Assembly: GCA_051984675.1 (NCBI GenBank) | Contig: JBPYFK010000014.1 | Span: forward strand, 1-29,460 | Direction: 5' to 3' | DNA from: JBPYFK01 sp051984675 | GTDB lineage: Bacteria; Actinomycetota; Actinomycetes; Mycobacteriales; Pseudonocardiaceae | DNA: 29,460 bases | In this document: positions 23,429 through 29,460 of the stretch, piece by piece | How the letters are laid out: each line of letters begins with the position of its first letter | Numbering within the stretch: the stretch's first letter is position 1 | The notes under the pieces: model-generated | Databases searched by the model: none | Seen by the model: the letters and a program-made list of their open reading frames with translations, nothing else | What the model was told of the DNA's origin: nothing | Position numbers and translations under genes: made by a program

Positions 23429-23597
23429 CGAACCTGCCTGGCTCCACTTGATGTGAGACGGATCGGCTTCGCTTGATATGTGACATTAGAGAACTGATCT
23501 GGGCCGGTGGCCGCTACCGACCCTGACGGGCACGGATCACACTCCTATGAGACAGCACGCTCACCGGTAGATGAGAGCGACCCAGCCGATCAGGGCG

Positions 23598-24122
23598 TCA
23601 GAAGAGGAAGCGAGTCAGACCGCCCGGCTCAGTCGTCAAGGTCACGATCGCCGAGCGTGGCTCAACGCGATACACGTTCCACGGCGGTGGTCCTAGCGAC
23701 GGTGCGTTGAACGGGGCAGTAACGCCCGGCCCGCTGTTATCGGGTTCGGCCGGCCACCCGTTGTCCGCCCACGCCTTCGCGATACGCGCCAGTGCGCCCG
23801 GCTCGGTCACTCGCGCAGCGTCACCCTCGATGACGACGTCCGCGTCTCGGATCGACACCGCGACCGAACACCGGGGATCGCGCGCGACGTTGCGCCCCTT
23901 CCTCGTGCCTGCGCCCGTCTGGAACCAGAACGTGCCGTCTAGCCACTGGGCACCGACCGCAGTCACATGCGGGCTGCCGTCCTCGTTGGTGGTGGACAGC
24001 CAGGTCGTGCGGGAGTTCAGCGAGCCCGGAACTGGTGCCGACCCCGCATCGAGCGTCTCGACAACTGCGGCCCAATCCACCGGCGGCAGCCCATCCGCCT
24101 TAGCCAGATTGGTGATCTTCAT
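23598..24122 (-). CDS. Pyridoxamine 5'-phosphate oxidase family (PPOX-fold) protein
   Basis: A 174-residue split-barrel flavoprotein. The body contains TTWLSTTNEDGSPHVTAVGA, QWLDGTFWFQTGAGTRKGRN and VARDPRCSVAVSIRDADVVI, the usual strand order with a phosphate-binding RKGRN segment. The C-terminal part has GPPPWNVYRVEPRSAIVTLT. Such actinomycete proteins bind FMN or F420 and act as small oxidoreductases; the substrate is unknown. ATG 24122 starts MKITNLAKADGLPPVDWAAV with an AAGGG box seven bases upstream. An in-frame extension to 24284 has no protein character and is rejected. Monocistronic; flanked by degraded DNA on both sides. Confidence 0.88.
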   Translation of the reverse strand: MKITNLAKADGLPPVDWAAVVETLDAGSAPVPGSLNSRTTWLSTTNEDGSPHVTAVGAQWLDGTFWFQTGAGTRKGRNVARDPRCSVAVSIRDADVVIEGDAARVTEPGALARIAKAWADNGWPAEPDNSGPGVTAPFNAPSLGPPPWNVYRVEPRSAIVTLTTEPGGLTRFLF

Positions 24123-24317
24123 GAGGCATCCCTTCATTGTCCCGCGGACATCCTGGCCAACAACGTCTGGTAGATAAGACGTCCGACGACCACGAAGATC
24201 ATCGCGCATACACGCGTCACGAGCCGCCCGAGCGGGCCAGGTAGGTGAATTTTCCCAATCTCGTGTACGAGCTGAAAGCCTCATTGCAGATGCTGGGCTC
24301 CCCTGGCAGCCATCGTC

Positions 24318-24540
24318 AGTGCCAGTGCCAGAACCGTTCGCCTAGCTGCTGTTGCGGCACGTCGACCACCGGCTCAACCTCACCACAGCCACCAACCGGG
24401 ATGCTGCAAGCTTGGCTGTTCCCCGGCCGCCGAGCAGGCCAACCCGTGGCCACAAACACCATCGAGAGACGCCTGCACCGGCACGGTATCTCCGCACTCA
24501 ATGGCCGAACCGCCGCGCTGCGCTCTGACCTGCGAGGACC
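24318..24540 (+). pseudogene. C-terminal remnant of a recombinase/integrase-like protein
   Basis: One frame reads VPVPEPFA, a stop, then LLLRHVDHRLNLTTATNR; after a frameshift the next reads WLFPGRRAGQPVATNTIERR, LHRHGISALNGRTAALRSDL. This is the order found in a family of actinomycete recombinase-like proteins associated with integrative elements (PEPFA.LLL.H....N..TA.N....WLFPGR.AGQP). Here it carries an in-frame stop at 24341 and a frameshift, and ends at about 24540, eight bases before the tRNA-Val half. It is the broken end of an element's integration gene or of a neighbouring recombinase. Confidence 0.5.
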
Positions 24541-24547
24541 CCCGGGG

Positions 24548-24592
24548 TGGTGGGCGCAGCTGGGTTCGAACCAGCGACCCCTTGCTTGTAAG
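24548..24592 (-). other. 3' half of a tRNA-Val(UAC) gene, integration-site scar
   Basis: The minus strand carries the 3' half of a tRNA: anticodon loop CTTACAA, stem GCAAG, variable loop GGGTC, T-arm GCTGG-TTCGAAC-CCAGC, acceptor strand TGCGCCC, discriminator A and encoded CCA. UAC as anticodon means valine. The 5' half (acceptor GGGCGCA, D-arm, CTTGC) does not precede the loop; unrelated sequence begins there. A break at the anticodon loop is the classic attachment-core boundary of integrases that use the tRNA 3' end. The fragment is therefore best read as an attL/attR remnant. Confidence 0.7.
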
Positions 24593-24675
24593 GGAGACCG
24601 ACGGCGTTGACACCGCCATCTACCTGCGACTTTTTGCACACACCCTGTCCCACTGCACCACTATAACCACTGAGC

Positions 24676-24770
24676 TGTGTCAAGGATCTTGGATGGTCCT
24701 CGGTGGGGTGTGTCAAGGATCTTGGATGGTCCTCGGTGGGGTGTGTCTAGAATCTTGGACAGCTCCTCGG
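24676..24770. repeat. Tandem 33-base repeats resembling an IS3 end
   Basis: Two identical 33-base copies at 24676-24708 and 24709-24741, each starting TGTGTCAAGGATCTTGGA, are followed by a diverged third copy (TGTGTCTAGAATCTTGGACA) at 24742-24770. The third copy directly abuts the tail of an IS3-type transposase remnant and has the look of its terminal repeat. The first two would then be duplicated IS ends. Confidence 0.75.
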
Positions 24771-24774
24771 CTTG

Positions 24775-25078
24775 TTGATCAGGCAGCGGTTGCTGCCGTC
24801 TGCTAGTCCGCCAATGCTTCGGCTGCAGTTCGGTAGCCGAAGCTGCTGTGGAGTCGTTGTCGGTTGTAGAACACTTAATGGCAATCCGCGACGGCGAAGC
24901 GAGCGTGCGCCCGGGTGCGGAAGGCTCGGCGGTAGCACCTCTCGTTTGTTCAAAGCGGCGGAGAAGGATTCCGCAGCAGCGTTGTCCCAACGCGCCCCAG
25001 CGCGTCCCAGGATGGTCATGATCTGATTTTCCCTGCAGCACAAGGAAAACTCAGCAGCCGACGTGTACTGGAGGGATC
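24775..25078 (-). pseudogene. C-terminal fragment of an IS3-family OrfB transposase
   Basis: On the minus strand GSLQYTSAAEFSLCCRENQI is followed by GARWDNAAAESFSAALNKRE, the region of the second catalytic Asp and the Glu of the IS3 rve domain. After about 24900 the frame shifts to TRAHARFAVADCH, a stop, then VFYNRQRLHSSFGYRTAAEA and another stop. Start, N-terminal half and the first Asp are missing; the fragment joins an IS30 scrap at about 25078. Its far end is the tandem repeat array. Confidence 0.8.
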
Positions 25079-25190
25079 CAACCGGTCGTCGTAACGCCGG
25101 CCTGATGGAGAGATTGTAGATGTTCGTCGAATGCTTCGGGCGGGCGTCTCTCAACCGAGAGTCTTGCGGGGCTGCCGTAACGGGGTTCGG
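25079..25190 (-). pseudogene. C-terminal scrap of an IS30-family transposase
   Basis: The minus strand reads PRKTLG, a stop where Trp is expected, ETPA, a frameshift, then EAFDEHLQSLHQAGVTTTG. This is the C-terminal LN.RPRKTL.W.TPAE signature of IS30-family transposases. The rest of the gene is missing. It lies just upstream of the promoter of the FAD oxidoreductase operon. Confidence 0.6.
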
Positions 25191-25212
25191 CCGCGCATCC
25201 GAGTGGTGACCA

Positions 25213-25261
25213 TTGACACGCTTGGGCCGTCATTCATACAGTATCTCCAATTTTGTATGAA
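25213..25261 (+). promoter_or_regulatory. Promoter with inverted-repeat operator of the FAD-oxidoreductase operon
   Basis: TTGACA at 25213-25218 is followed after 18 bases by TACAGT (25237-25242), a plausible -35/-10 pair. Perfect 8-base inverted arms TTCATACA (25233-25240) and TGTATGAA (25254-25261) span the -10 and the expected start point, and the left arm also forms ATACAGTAT. This is the expected layout for repression by the TetR regulator encoded as third gene of the operon. Binding is inferred. Confidence 0.6.
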
Positions 25262-25284
25262 CGACACGTTCGGAGTTGGTCCGC

Positions 25285-26778
25285 GTGAAGCTCGGCAAGA
25301 CTGCTGTCGTTCTCGGTGGAAGTGCCGCTGGTCTGTGCGCTGCCGGGGCGCTGTCCCCCTACTTCGACCAGGTTCTCGTGCTGGAGCGGGACGAGCTTCC
25401 GGCGGAGGCCGAGCACCGGCGCGGCGTGCCGCAGAGCAAGCATCCGCACTTCCTGCTGAACTCGGGCCGCCGTGCGATCGCGGAGCTGTTCCCAGGGTTC
25501 GAGGACGACCTCATCGCGGCGGGCGGGCTGCACCTGATGCCGTCGATGGACGCCGCCTATCTCGACGGGGAGGGCTGGTCGGCGCGCAAACGCAGCGCGA
25601 TGACGATGATCTACAGCTCGCGAATCCTCATAGAGCGGGTGTTGCGCGACAAGGTGCGGGAACTATCCAATGTGGTCATCCGAGAGGGCGTCACCGTGCA
25701 GGGCCTGGCCGTGAAGGACGGTGGTACCGGTGACGGGGCGGTCACCGGGGTCGAGCTAACCACGTCCGCCGGCAACGACCACCTGGATGCCGATTTCGTC
25801 GTGGACGCGATGGGCCGTGGTTCGCCGGCCGCCAACTGGCTGGTGGCGGCAGGGTGGCCACAGCCCGACGTGCAGACCCTCGACGCCAAGGTCACCTACA
25901 CCTCGCGCTGGTACGAGCTGCCCGCGCAGCGACCGGCGTCCTGGTGGTGGCAACACCTGGTGCTCATGCCGACCAGGGACAAGGGCGAGCATCCCGCGGA
26001 GCACGAGTTCCTGGTGAACTTCTTCCCGATCGAGGGCGACCGGGTCATCGCCTGCATGGGCTCATGGGGCCTCGACATGCCGCGCACGACCGACGCATTC
26101 GTCGAAACGGCCCGCAGGGTGCGAACCCCGTTGTTCGCCGCCGCGATGGACCGGTGCACGCCCACCTCCAAGGTGCACCTGACCCGGGCCACCGGCAACA
26201 GGTGGCGACGCTACGACCGCTGGGAACATCCACCCAAGGCAATGGCGTTTATCGGCGACTCGATCTGCGCGTTCAACCCTTTCTACGCGCAGGGGATCAG
26301 TTCCGCATCGAGTTCCGCGCTGCTGCTGCGCGAGCACCTCTCCCGCGCCACAAGCCTCGACGCGAGGTTCTGCGCACGGTTCCTCGTGGGGCAACGCAAG
26401 CTCCTCGGAGTGCCGTGGCGCTTGGCGATGGCTCGCGACCAGGCATACGAGTGCGCGGAGGGCACCGAACGGCCGCCCGCGTGGAAGCGCCGCCTGCTCG
26501 CGTCCGTCTCCGACCCGGCGTTCAGCTTCATCGTCGGGGCCGCCCGGGAGTACGACGTCGTCGACGAGCACTTCGCCAAGGTGTTCAACCTCGATGAGTC
26601 GCTGGGCGAGATGATGCGGAACCCAGGCGTGATCGCCGGGCTGCTGCTCTACTGGGTCCGCGCTGCGCTGGGTCGGCATCGGGTGCCCTTCGGCTTCGAC
26701 CCCCAGGCTGATCCGCCGGCCGCGGACTACTCGTCGGTCACCGCACCGGACGCCACGACGCCGGTGTCCGCGGGATGA
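25285..26778 (+). CDS. FAD-dependent oxidoreductase/monooxygenase-like
   Basis: A 497-residue flavoprotein. The N-terminal dinucleotide fold has TAVVLGGSAAGLCAAGALSP with GGSAAG at 11-16 and the acidic strand end VLERDELP. The FAD pyrophosphate motif is AFIGDSICAFNPFYAQGISS at about 325-344, as in PHBH-type hydroxylases and geranylgeranyl reductase-like proteins. DFVVDAMGRGSPAANWL is the conserved DG-like motif between them. It probably hydroxylates or reduces a lipophilic substrate, since its partner is a membrane protein; the substrate is unknown. GTG 25285 is chosen because GGAG lies nine bases upstream; a TTG at 25276 would be only one base from it. The stop overlaps the next start (ATGA). 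Confidence 0.85.
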   Translation: MKLGKTAVVLGGSAAGLCAAGALSPYFDQVLVLERDELPAEAEHRRGVPQSKHPHFLLNSGRRAIAELFPGFEDDLIAAGGLHLMPSMDAAYLDGEGWSARKRSAMTMIYSSRILIERVLRDKVRELSNVVIREGVTVQGLAVKDGGTGDGAVTGVELTTSAGNDHLDADFVVDAMGRGSPAANWLVAAGWPQPDVQTLDAKVTYTSRWYELPAQRPASWWWQHLVLMPTRDKGEHPAEHEFLVNFFPIEGDRVIACMGSWGLDMPRTTDAFVETARRVRTPLFAAAMDRCTPTSKVHLTRATGNRWRRYDRWEHPPKAMAFIGDSICAFNPFYAQGISSASSSALLLREHLSRATSLDARFCARFLVGQRKLLGVPWRLAMARDQAYECAEGTERPPAWKRRLLASVSDPAFSFIVGAAREYDVVDEHFAKVFNLDESLGEMMRNPGVIAGLLLYWVRAALGRHRVPFGFDPQADPPAADYSSVTAPDATTPVSAG

Positions 26779-27896
26779 GCGCCGTCTGCGGGCCCGCGGC
26801 GGAGGAAGTCACCCGCGGGCTCGGCTTCGATTGCCACGACGTCAGTCCGGTGGTTTCGGTGCGCGCGCCGTGGGAACTCGACAACTGGACGATGCCGCTG
26901 CTCGAGGTGCTGATCATCAGCGGCGCCGTGTTCGCGCTCGTGCACGCCATCCGCCGATACCGCGCGGGTGATCCGGTCAACCTGGCACTGTGGTGGGCCT
27001 CGCTGGTCTATCTCTTCGTGACCGAACCACCGCTCTACTTCCCCGAATGGTTCGGACTCGACCGGCAGTTCGGATTCATCTTCGCGCACAACCAGTTCAC
27101 AGTGCAGTTCATGTGGGACCGGCTGCCCCTGTACATCGTCGCGTTCTACCCGGTGATCAGCCAGCTCGCCTACGAACTCGTGCGGTCGCTCGGAATCTTC
27201 CGGCACCGTGGCCCACTGGCCGGAGCCGTCGCCGTCGCCTTCACCTGCCAGGTCTTCTACGAGGTCTTCGACCAGATAGGCCCGCAGCTGAAGTGGTGGG
27301 CCTGGAATCCAGGCAACAACATCGTCAACCACCCGGCGATGGCCTCGGTCCCAATGACCAGCATGCTGCTGTTCGCCTCCGTCTCGATGTCGGCCATGAC
27401 CTACCTGGTAGTGCGCCTCACGGGTGGCCCGGCCGGGGACGGCCGACCGCGACGCGGCTGGCCGCTGGTGCCGCGCATTCTGGCCGCGGGCGTCCTCACC
27501 CCGCCGACCATGGCGATCGCCGACATCCCGGCGAGTCTCTTCGGCGGAGACCATCCCAACACGACCGCGCAGGCCTGGATACTGAGTGTCGAACTGGCCC
27601 TGGTCTGGCTGGCTGGGTCGTGGATCGTCGTGTCACACCTGCGCTCCGCCGATCGCGAAATCGGCGAACCGCTGTCCGCGTTCAACCTGTACTACCCCGC
27701 GATCTACCTGTGCGGGATGGCGGTGTTCTGGATCAGCGCGCTGCCGGCCTACCTCAGCGCACACGACGGCATCACCGGTGACGGCACCCCGATCGGGAAC
27801 GGGCCCTATGCACTCACCTGCTTCGTCATCGCCGGCCTGTTGCTGACCGCGCAGCACGCGAAACCGTTCGCACGCCTCACCACGGCCGCCGGTTGA
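26775..27896 (+). CDS. Polytopic membrane protein, AveC/DUF7802-like
   Basis: A 373-residue integral membrane protein with about eight hydrophobic helices, the first at 37-58 (MPLLEVLIISGAVFALVHAI). Conserved-looking loops are YLFVTEPPLYFPEWFGLDRQ, FAHNQFTVQFMWDRLPLYIV and YEVFDQIGPQLKWWAWNPGN. Acidic and Trp residues near the membrane face recall the AveC spirocyclase and DUF7802 families. The start overlaps the preceding stop by four bases, so it is translated together with the FAD enzyme. A joint role in modifying a terpenoid, polyketide or lipid is inferred. Family membership is tentative; membrane topology is clear. Confidence 0.65.
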   Translation: MSAVCGPAAEEVTRGLGFDCHDVSPVVSVRAPWELDNWTMPLLEVLIISGAVFALVHAIRRYRAGDPVNLALWWASLVYLFVTEPPLYFPEWFGLDRQFGFIFAHNQFTVQFMWDRLPLYIVAFYPVISQLAYELVRSLGIFRHRGPLAGAVAVAFTCQVFYEVFDQIGPQLKWWAWNPGNNIVNHPAMASVPMTSMLLFASVSMSAMTYLVVRLTGGPAGDGRPRRGWPLVPRILAAGVLTPPTMAIADIPASLFGGDHPNTTAQAWILSVELALVWLAGSWIVVSHLRSADREIGEPLSAFNLYYPAIYLCGMAVFWISALPAYLSAHDGITGDGTPIGNGPYALTCFVIAGLLLTAQHAKPFARLTTAAG

Positions 27897-27901
27897 CAGG
27901 C

Positions 27902-27915
27902 GTCCCATCTGGGAC
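27902..27915. promoter_or_regulatory. Palindrome just before the TetR start
   Basis: GTCCCA-TC-TGGGAC is a perfect 6-base inverted repeat located between the end of the membrane protein gene and the ATG at 27926. A TTGACA lies a few bases upstream (27893-27898) but no good -10 follows. It may be an internal operator or a small attenuating hairpin. Confidence 0.35.
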
Positions 27916-27925
27916 GATGCGTGAC

Positions 27926-28534
27926 ATGGGGTACCACGGATGGCAGGGCGACCCACCCGGCGCGGAGGACGAGGCACGCCGCCGGATCGTCCAGGCGGCG
28001 ATCGCGTGCATCGACCGCGACGGGCTGGCCAAGACCAACCTCTCCCACATCGCCGCGGAGGCGGGCGTGACTCGGCAGACCGTCTACCGCTACTTCCCCA
28101 GCCTGGCCGAAATTCTGCGCGCCGTTGCGAACGCGGGGGCCGACGAGTTCGCCGAACGGATGCAGCGTCACCTGGCCTCGTTCGACAGCCCCGTCGAAGT
28201 CGCCGTCGAATCCGTCGTCTTCGCTGTGCGCAGTCTGCCCGACGAGCCCTACCTGGGTCTGCTCCTCCAAGCTGGTGAAGACGAAGTCTTCACCGCCGGG
28301 AGCACCACTCCACCGGCCTTCGCCCTCGGAGCCCGAATCCTGCGCGACGTCCAGGTCGACTGGGCCGCGGCCGGCGTGACCACCGACGCCGAACTCGAGA
28401 AACTCGCCGAAGTCCTGATGCGACTGTTCATGTCATTCCTGCAATACCCCTCGACACCACCGGCCACCGACGACGAGCTGCGCGGCCTCATCCGCCGCTG
28501 GATCGGACCGGCGTTGCGGATGACCGGAGAGTAA
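27926..28534 (+). CDS. TetR family transcriptional regulator
   Basis: A 202-residue TetR regulator. The N-terminal helix-turn-helix reads ARRRIVQAAIACIDRDGLAK, SHIAAEAGVTRQTVYRYFPS, followed by a ligand-binding C-terminal domain with LMRLFMSFLQYP and LRGLIRRWIGPALRM. ATG 27926 is chosen with GGGAC ten bases upstream; ATG 27917 and a TTG at 27893 overlapping the previous stop are alternatives. As last gene of the FAD enzyme/membrane protein operon it most likely represses the operon through the inverted repeat at 25233-25261. The inducer would be the pathway's substrate or product and is unknown. Confidence 0.9.
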   Translation: MGYHGWQGDPPGAEDEARRRIVQAAIACIDRDGLAKTNLSHIAAEAGVTRQTVYRYFPSLAEILRAVANAGADEFAERMQRHLASFDSPVEVAVESVVFAVRSLPDEPYLGLLLQAGEDEVFTAGSTTPPAFALGARILRDVQVDWAAAGVTTDAELEKLAEVLMRLFMSFLQYPSTPPATDDELRGLIRRWIGPALRMTGE

Positions 28535-28577
28535 GCCCAGCGCTGCCAAGAGCTGCGGTTTCGGTTGAAGTGGGACC

Positions 28578-29049
28578 ATGGTTTTCAAGGTCATCCAGTG
28601 GGCGACAGGTTCCGTCCGTCGGCCGCGCCTCGCTCGAGTGCATCCTCGAGCACTCCGAACTCGAACTCGTCGGCTGCTACGTGCGACCGCGGCGAAGGCG
28701 GGCAAGGACATCGGCGAGCTCCTAGGGACTGAGCCGGTCGGCGTAGTGACGACCGACGACGCCGAGGCGGTCCTGACGATCGAGGCGGATGCTGTGATGT
28801 ACGCGCCGCTGGTGCCCAGCGGCCAAGAGGTCGCGGCGATAATGCGTTCTGGGAAGAACGTCACGCCGGTCGGCTGGTTCTACCCGGCGCCGGAGCACGT
28901 CGAGCGCATGAATCAGGCCTGCGCACGGCGGGGTCAGCCTGCACGGCACGGGCATGGACCCCGGTGCGGTCACCGAAGTGTTCCCCTTGGTGCTGTCGGC
29001 GATGTCCTCGGCGGTGACGTTCATCCGGGGCGAAGAGATCTCCGACATC
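28578..29049 (+). pseudogene. Frameshifted dihydrodipicolinate-reductase-like/2,4-diaminopentanoate dehydrogenase-like gene
   Basis: The sequence starts MVFKVIQWATGSV, shifts frame to VGRASLECILEHSELELVGC, shifts again to AGKDIGELLGTEPVGVVTTD, ADAVMYAPLVPSGQEVAAIM and VTPVGWFYPAPEHVERM, and shifts a third time to GAVTEVFPLVLSAMSSAVTF. Joined, these give the N-terminal NAD(P)-binding half of a well-known actinobacterial dehydrogenase family (DapB-like fold). The similarity ends at GEEISDIP (about 29049), where an IS5 transposase scrap begins, so the C-terminal half is missing. With three frameshifts and the truncation it is a dead gene. Confidence 0.85.
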
Positions 29050-29226
29050 CCGCGGCTACGGCTGCGATACGAACGCTCCCGCATCACCCTCGAGACGCTG
29101 CTGTTGCTGGCCTGTGCGCTGATTTGCCTGCGCCGACGCACCTGGCGGTCCAACTGGGGCTCACTCACCCGGACTCCCTACGATCAAGAGGCCCGGGTGT
29201 CAAGCATCTCCATCAGTTTTAGATAA
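29050..29226 (+). pseudogene. C-terminal scrap of an IS5-family transposase
   Basis: RLRLRYERSRITLETLLLLA followed by CALICLRR is the C-terminal signature of IS5-family transposases (RLR.RYERR...H...L.LAC.IICLRRL). It is fused in frame to the last readable part of the dehydrogenase pseudogene and runs to a TAA at 29224-29226. The fusion marks the site where an IS or an IS-mediated deletion cut the dehydrogenase gene. Confidence 0.7.
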
Positions 29227-29249
29227 ACGTGATCAGCCTGGTTCCATGA

Positions 29250-29460
29250 TCAATGAGCACGAGCGGTGACGCGGCGGTGCTCTGCGGCGGCACGATCCGG
29301 GCCGACGTAAGGCAGCAGTGCGCAGTAGAGCAGATCTGGGAGGAGTTGCGGCAGCCTGGCGGTTTCTCCGCGCTGGACCCGGTTGTAGATCACCTCCGCC
29401 ACTCCACCGATGACAGTCTCCGCCGTGATCATTGGGGGAGGTTCTTTTCCTTCCTCATCA
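29250..29460 (-). CDS. C-terminus of a TetR-family regulator, running off the window
   Basis: About 70 residues on the minus strand, open to the window end: VIGGVAEVIYNRVQRGETAR, then LPQLLPDLLYCALLPYVGPD and a short tail to the stop at 29250. The composition and the LP.LLPDLLY.AL.PY.G pattern are those of the C-terminal domain of actinobacterial TetR/AcrR regulators. The helix-turn-helix part lies beyond 29460. An internal ATG at 29432 is not the start, because the frame continues upstream with protein-like sequence. Confidence 0.7.
   Translation of the reverse strand, partial: DEEGKEPPPMITAETVIGGVAEVIYNRVQRGETARLPQLLPDLLYCALLPYVGPDRAAAEHRRVTARAH

Noticed and set aside
23440..23490. Two similar stretches CTTGATGTGAGAC and CTTGATATGTGACA as possible IS ends
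   Set aside because: Only partial similarity, no adjacent transposase sequence and no target duplication seen.
24548..24690. Complete tRNA interrupted by an intron
   Set aside because: A D-arm-like AGCTCAGTGGTTATAG lies on the same strand about 75 bases upstream, but the sequence at the acceptor position does not pair with TGCGCCC and the anticodon 5' stem is missing. A 3'-half scar explains the data better.
24676..24770. Tandem repeat as a CRISPR array
   Set aside because: The copies are directly adjacent with no spacers and no cas genes are nearby.
26727..27554. 275-codon minus-strand frame across the membrane protein gene
   Set aside because: It has a low-complexity Glu/His/Arg composition typical of the strand opposite a GC-rich gene; the plus-strand protein has clear membrane helices and a coupled start.

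Overview
The window is high-GC DNA with GTG and TTG starts, strong purine-rich ribosome binding sites and many regulator-plus-enzyme modules. This points to a filamentous actinomycete, probably of the Pseudonocardiaceae; the family is inference from protein style only. Intact metabolic modules alternate with stretches full of broken transposases, integrase scraps and truncated genes, as in accessory regions of a large actinomycete chromosome.

Layout. 1-640: remains of two transposases. 667-7901: a coupled minus-strand operon (sodium:solute symporter, ureohydrolase, ThDP-dependent decarboxylase, aldehyde dehydrogenase) with a divergent PucR-type regulator. The enzyme set matches the lower steps of the arginine transaminase route: 2-ketoarginine to 4-guanidinobutyraldehyde to 4-guanidinobutyrate to GABA plus urea. 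8364-9953: azlCD, a branched-chain amino acid exporter, with a divergent Lrp/AsnC regulator read from an apparently leaderless promoter. 9951-11009: a complete IS5-type element inserted exactly at the lrp stop codon. 11741-13833: an integrase scrap, a 3-hydroxyisobutyrate-dehydrogenase-like reductase and a divergent LysR regulator. 13763-15485: gene fragments and a decayed IS630-type transposase.

15488-21950 looks like a genomic island. It carries a visibly AT-richer gene resembling the HopA1 effector/lyase family, a truncated PPOX-fold flavoprotein, a three-gene operon headed by a DUF2589 protein, and a 393-residue putative zinc metallopeptidase (HEIGH with a downstream Glu). This is the most novel part of the window; no function can be assigned from sequence alone. 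22479-24122: a truncated lipoprotein with a lost HNH-like end, a small unknown gene and a second PPOX-fold protein.

24318-25190 is a mobile-element graveyard: a recombinase C-terminus, the 3' half of a tRNA-Val gene (a probable integration-site scar), three tandem copies of an IS3-type end, and IS3 and IS30 transposase tails. 25285-28534 is an intact operon of FAD-dependent oxidoreductase, polytopic membrane protein (AveC/DUF7802-like) and TetR regulator, with a strong inverted repeat over its promoter. The window closes with a frameshifted dehydrogenase pseudogene cut by an IS5 scrap and the C-terminus of another TetR regulator that runs off the end.
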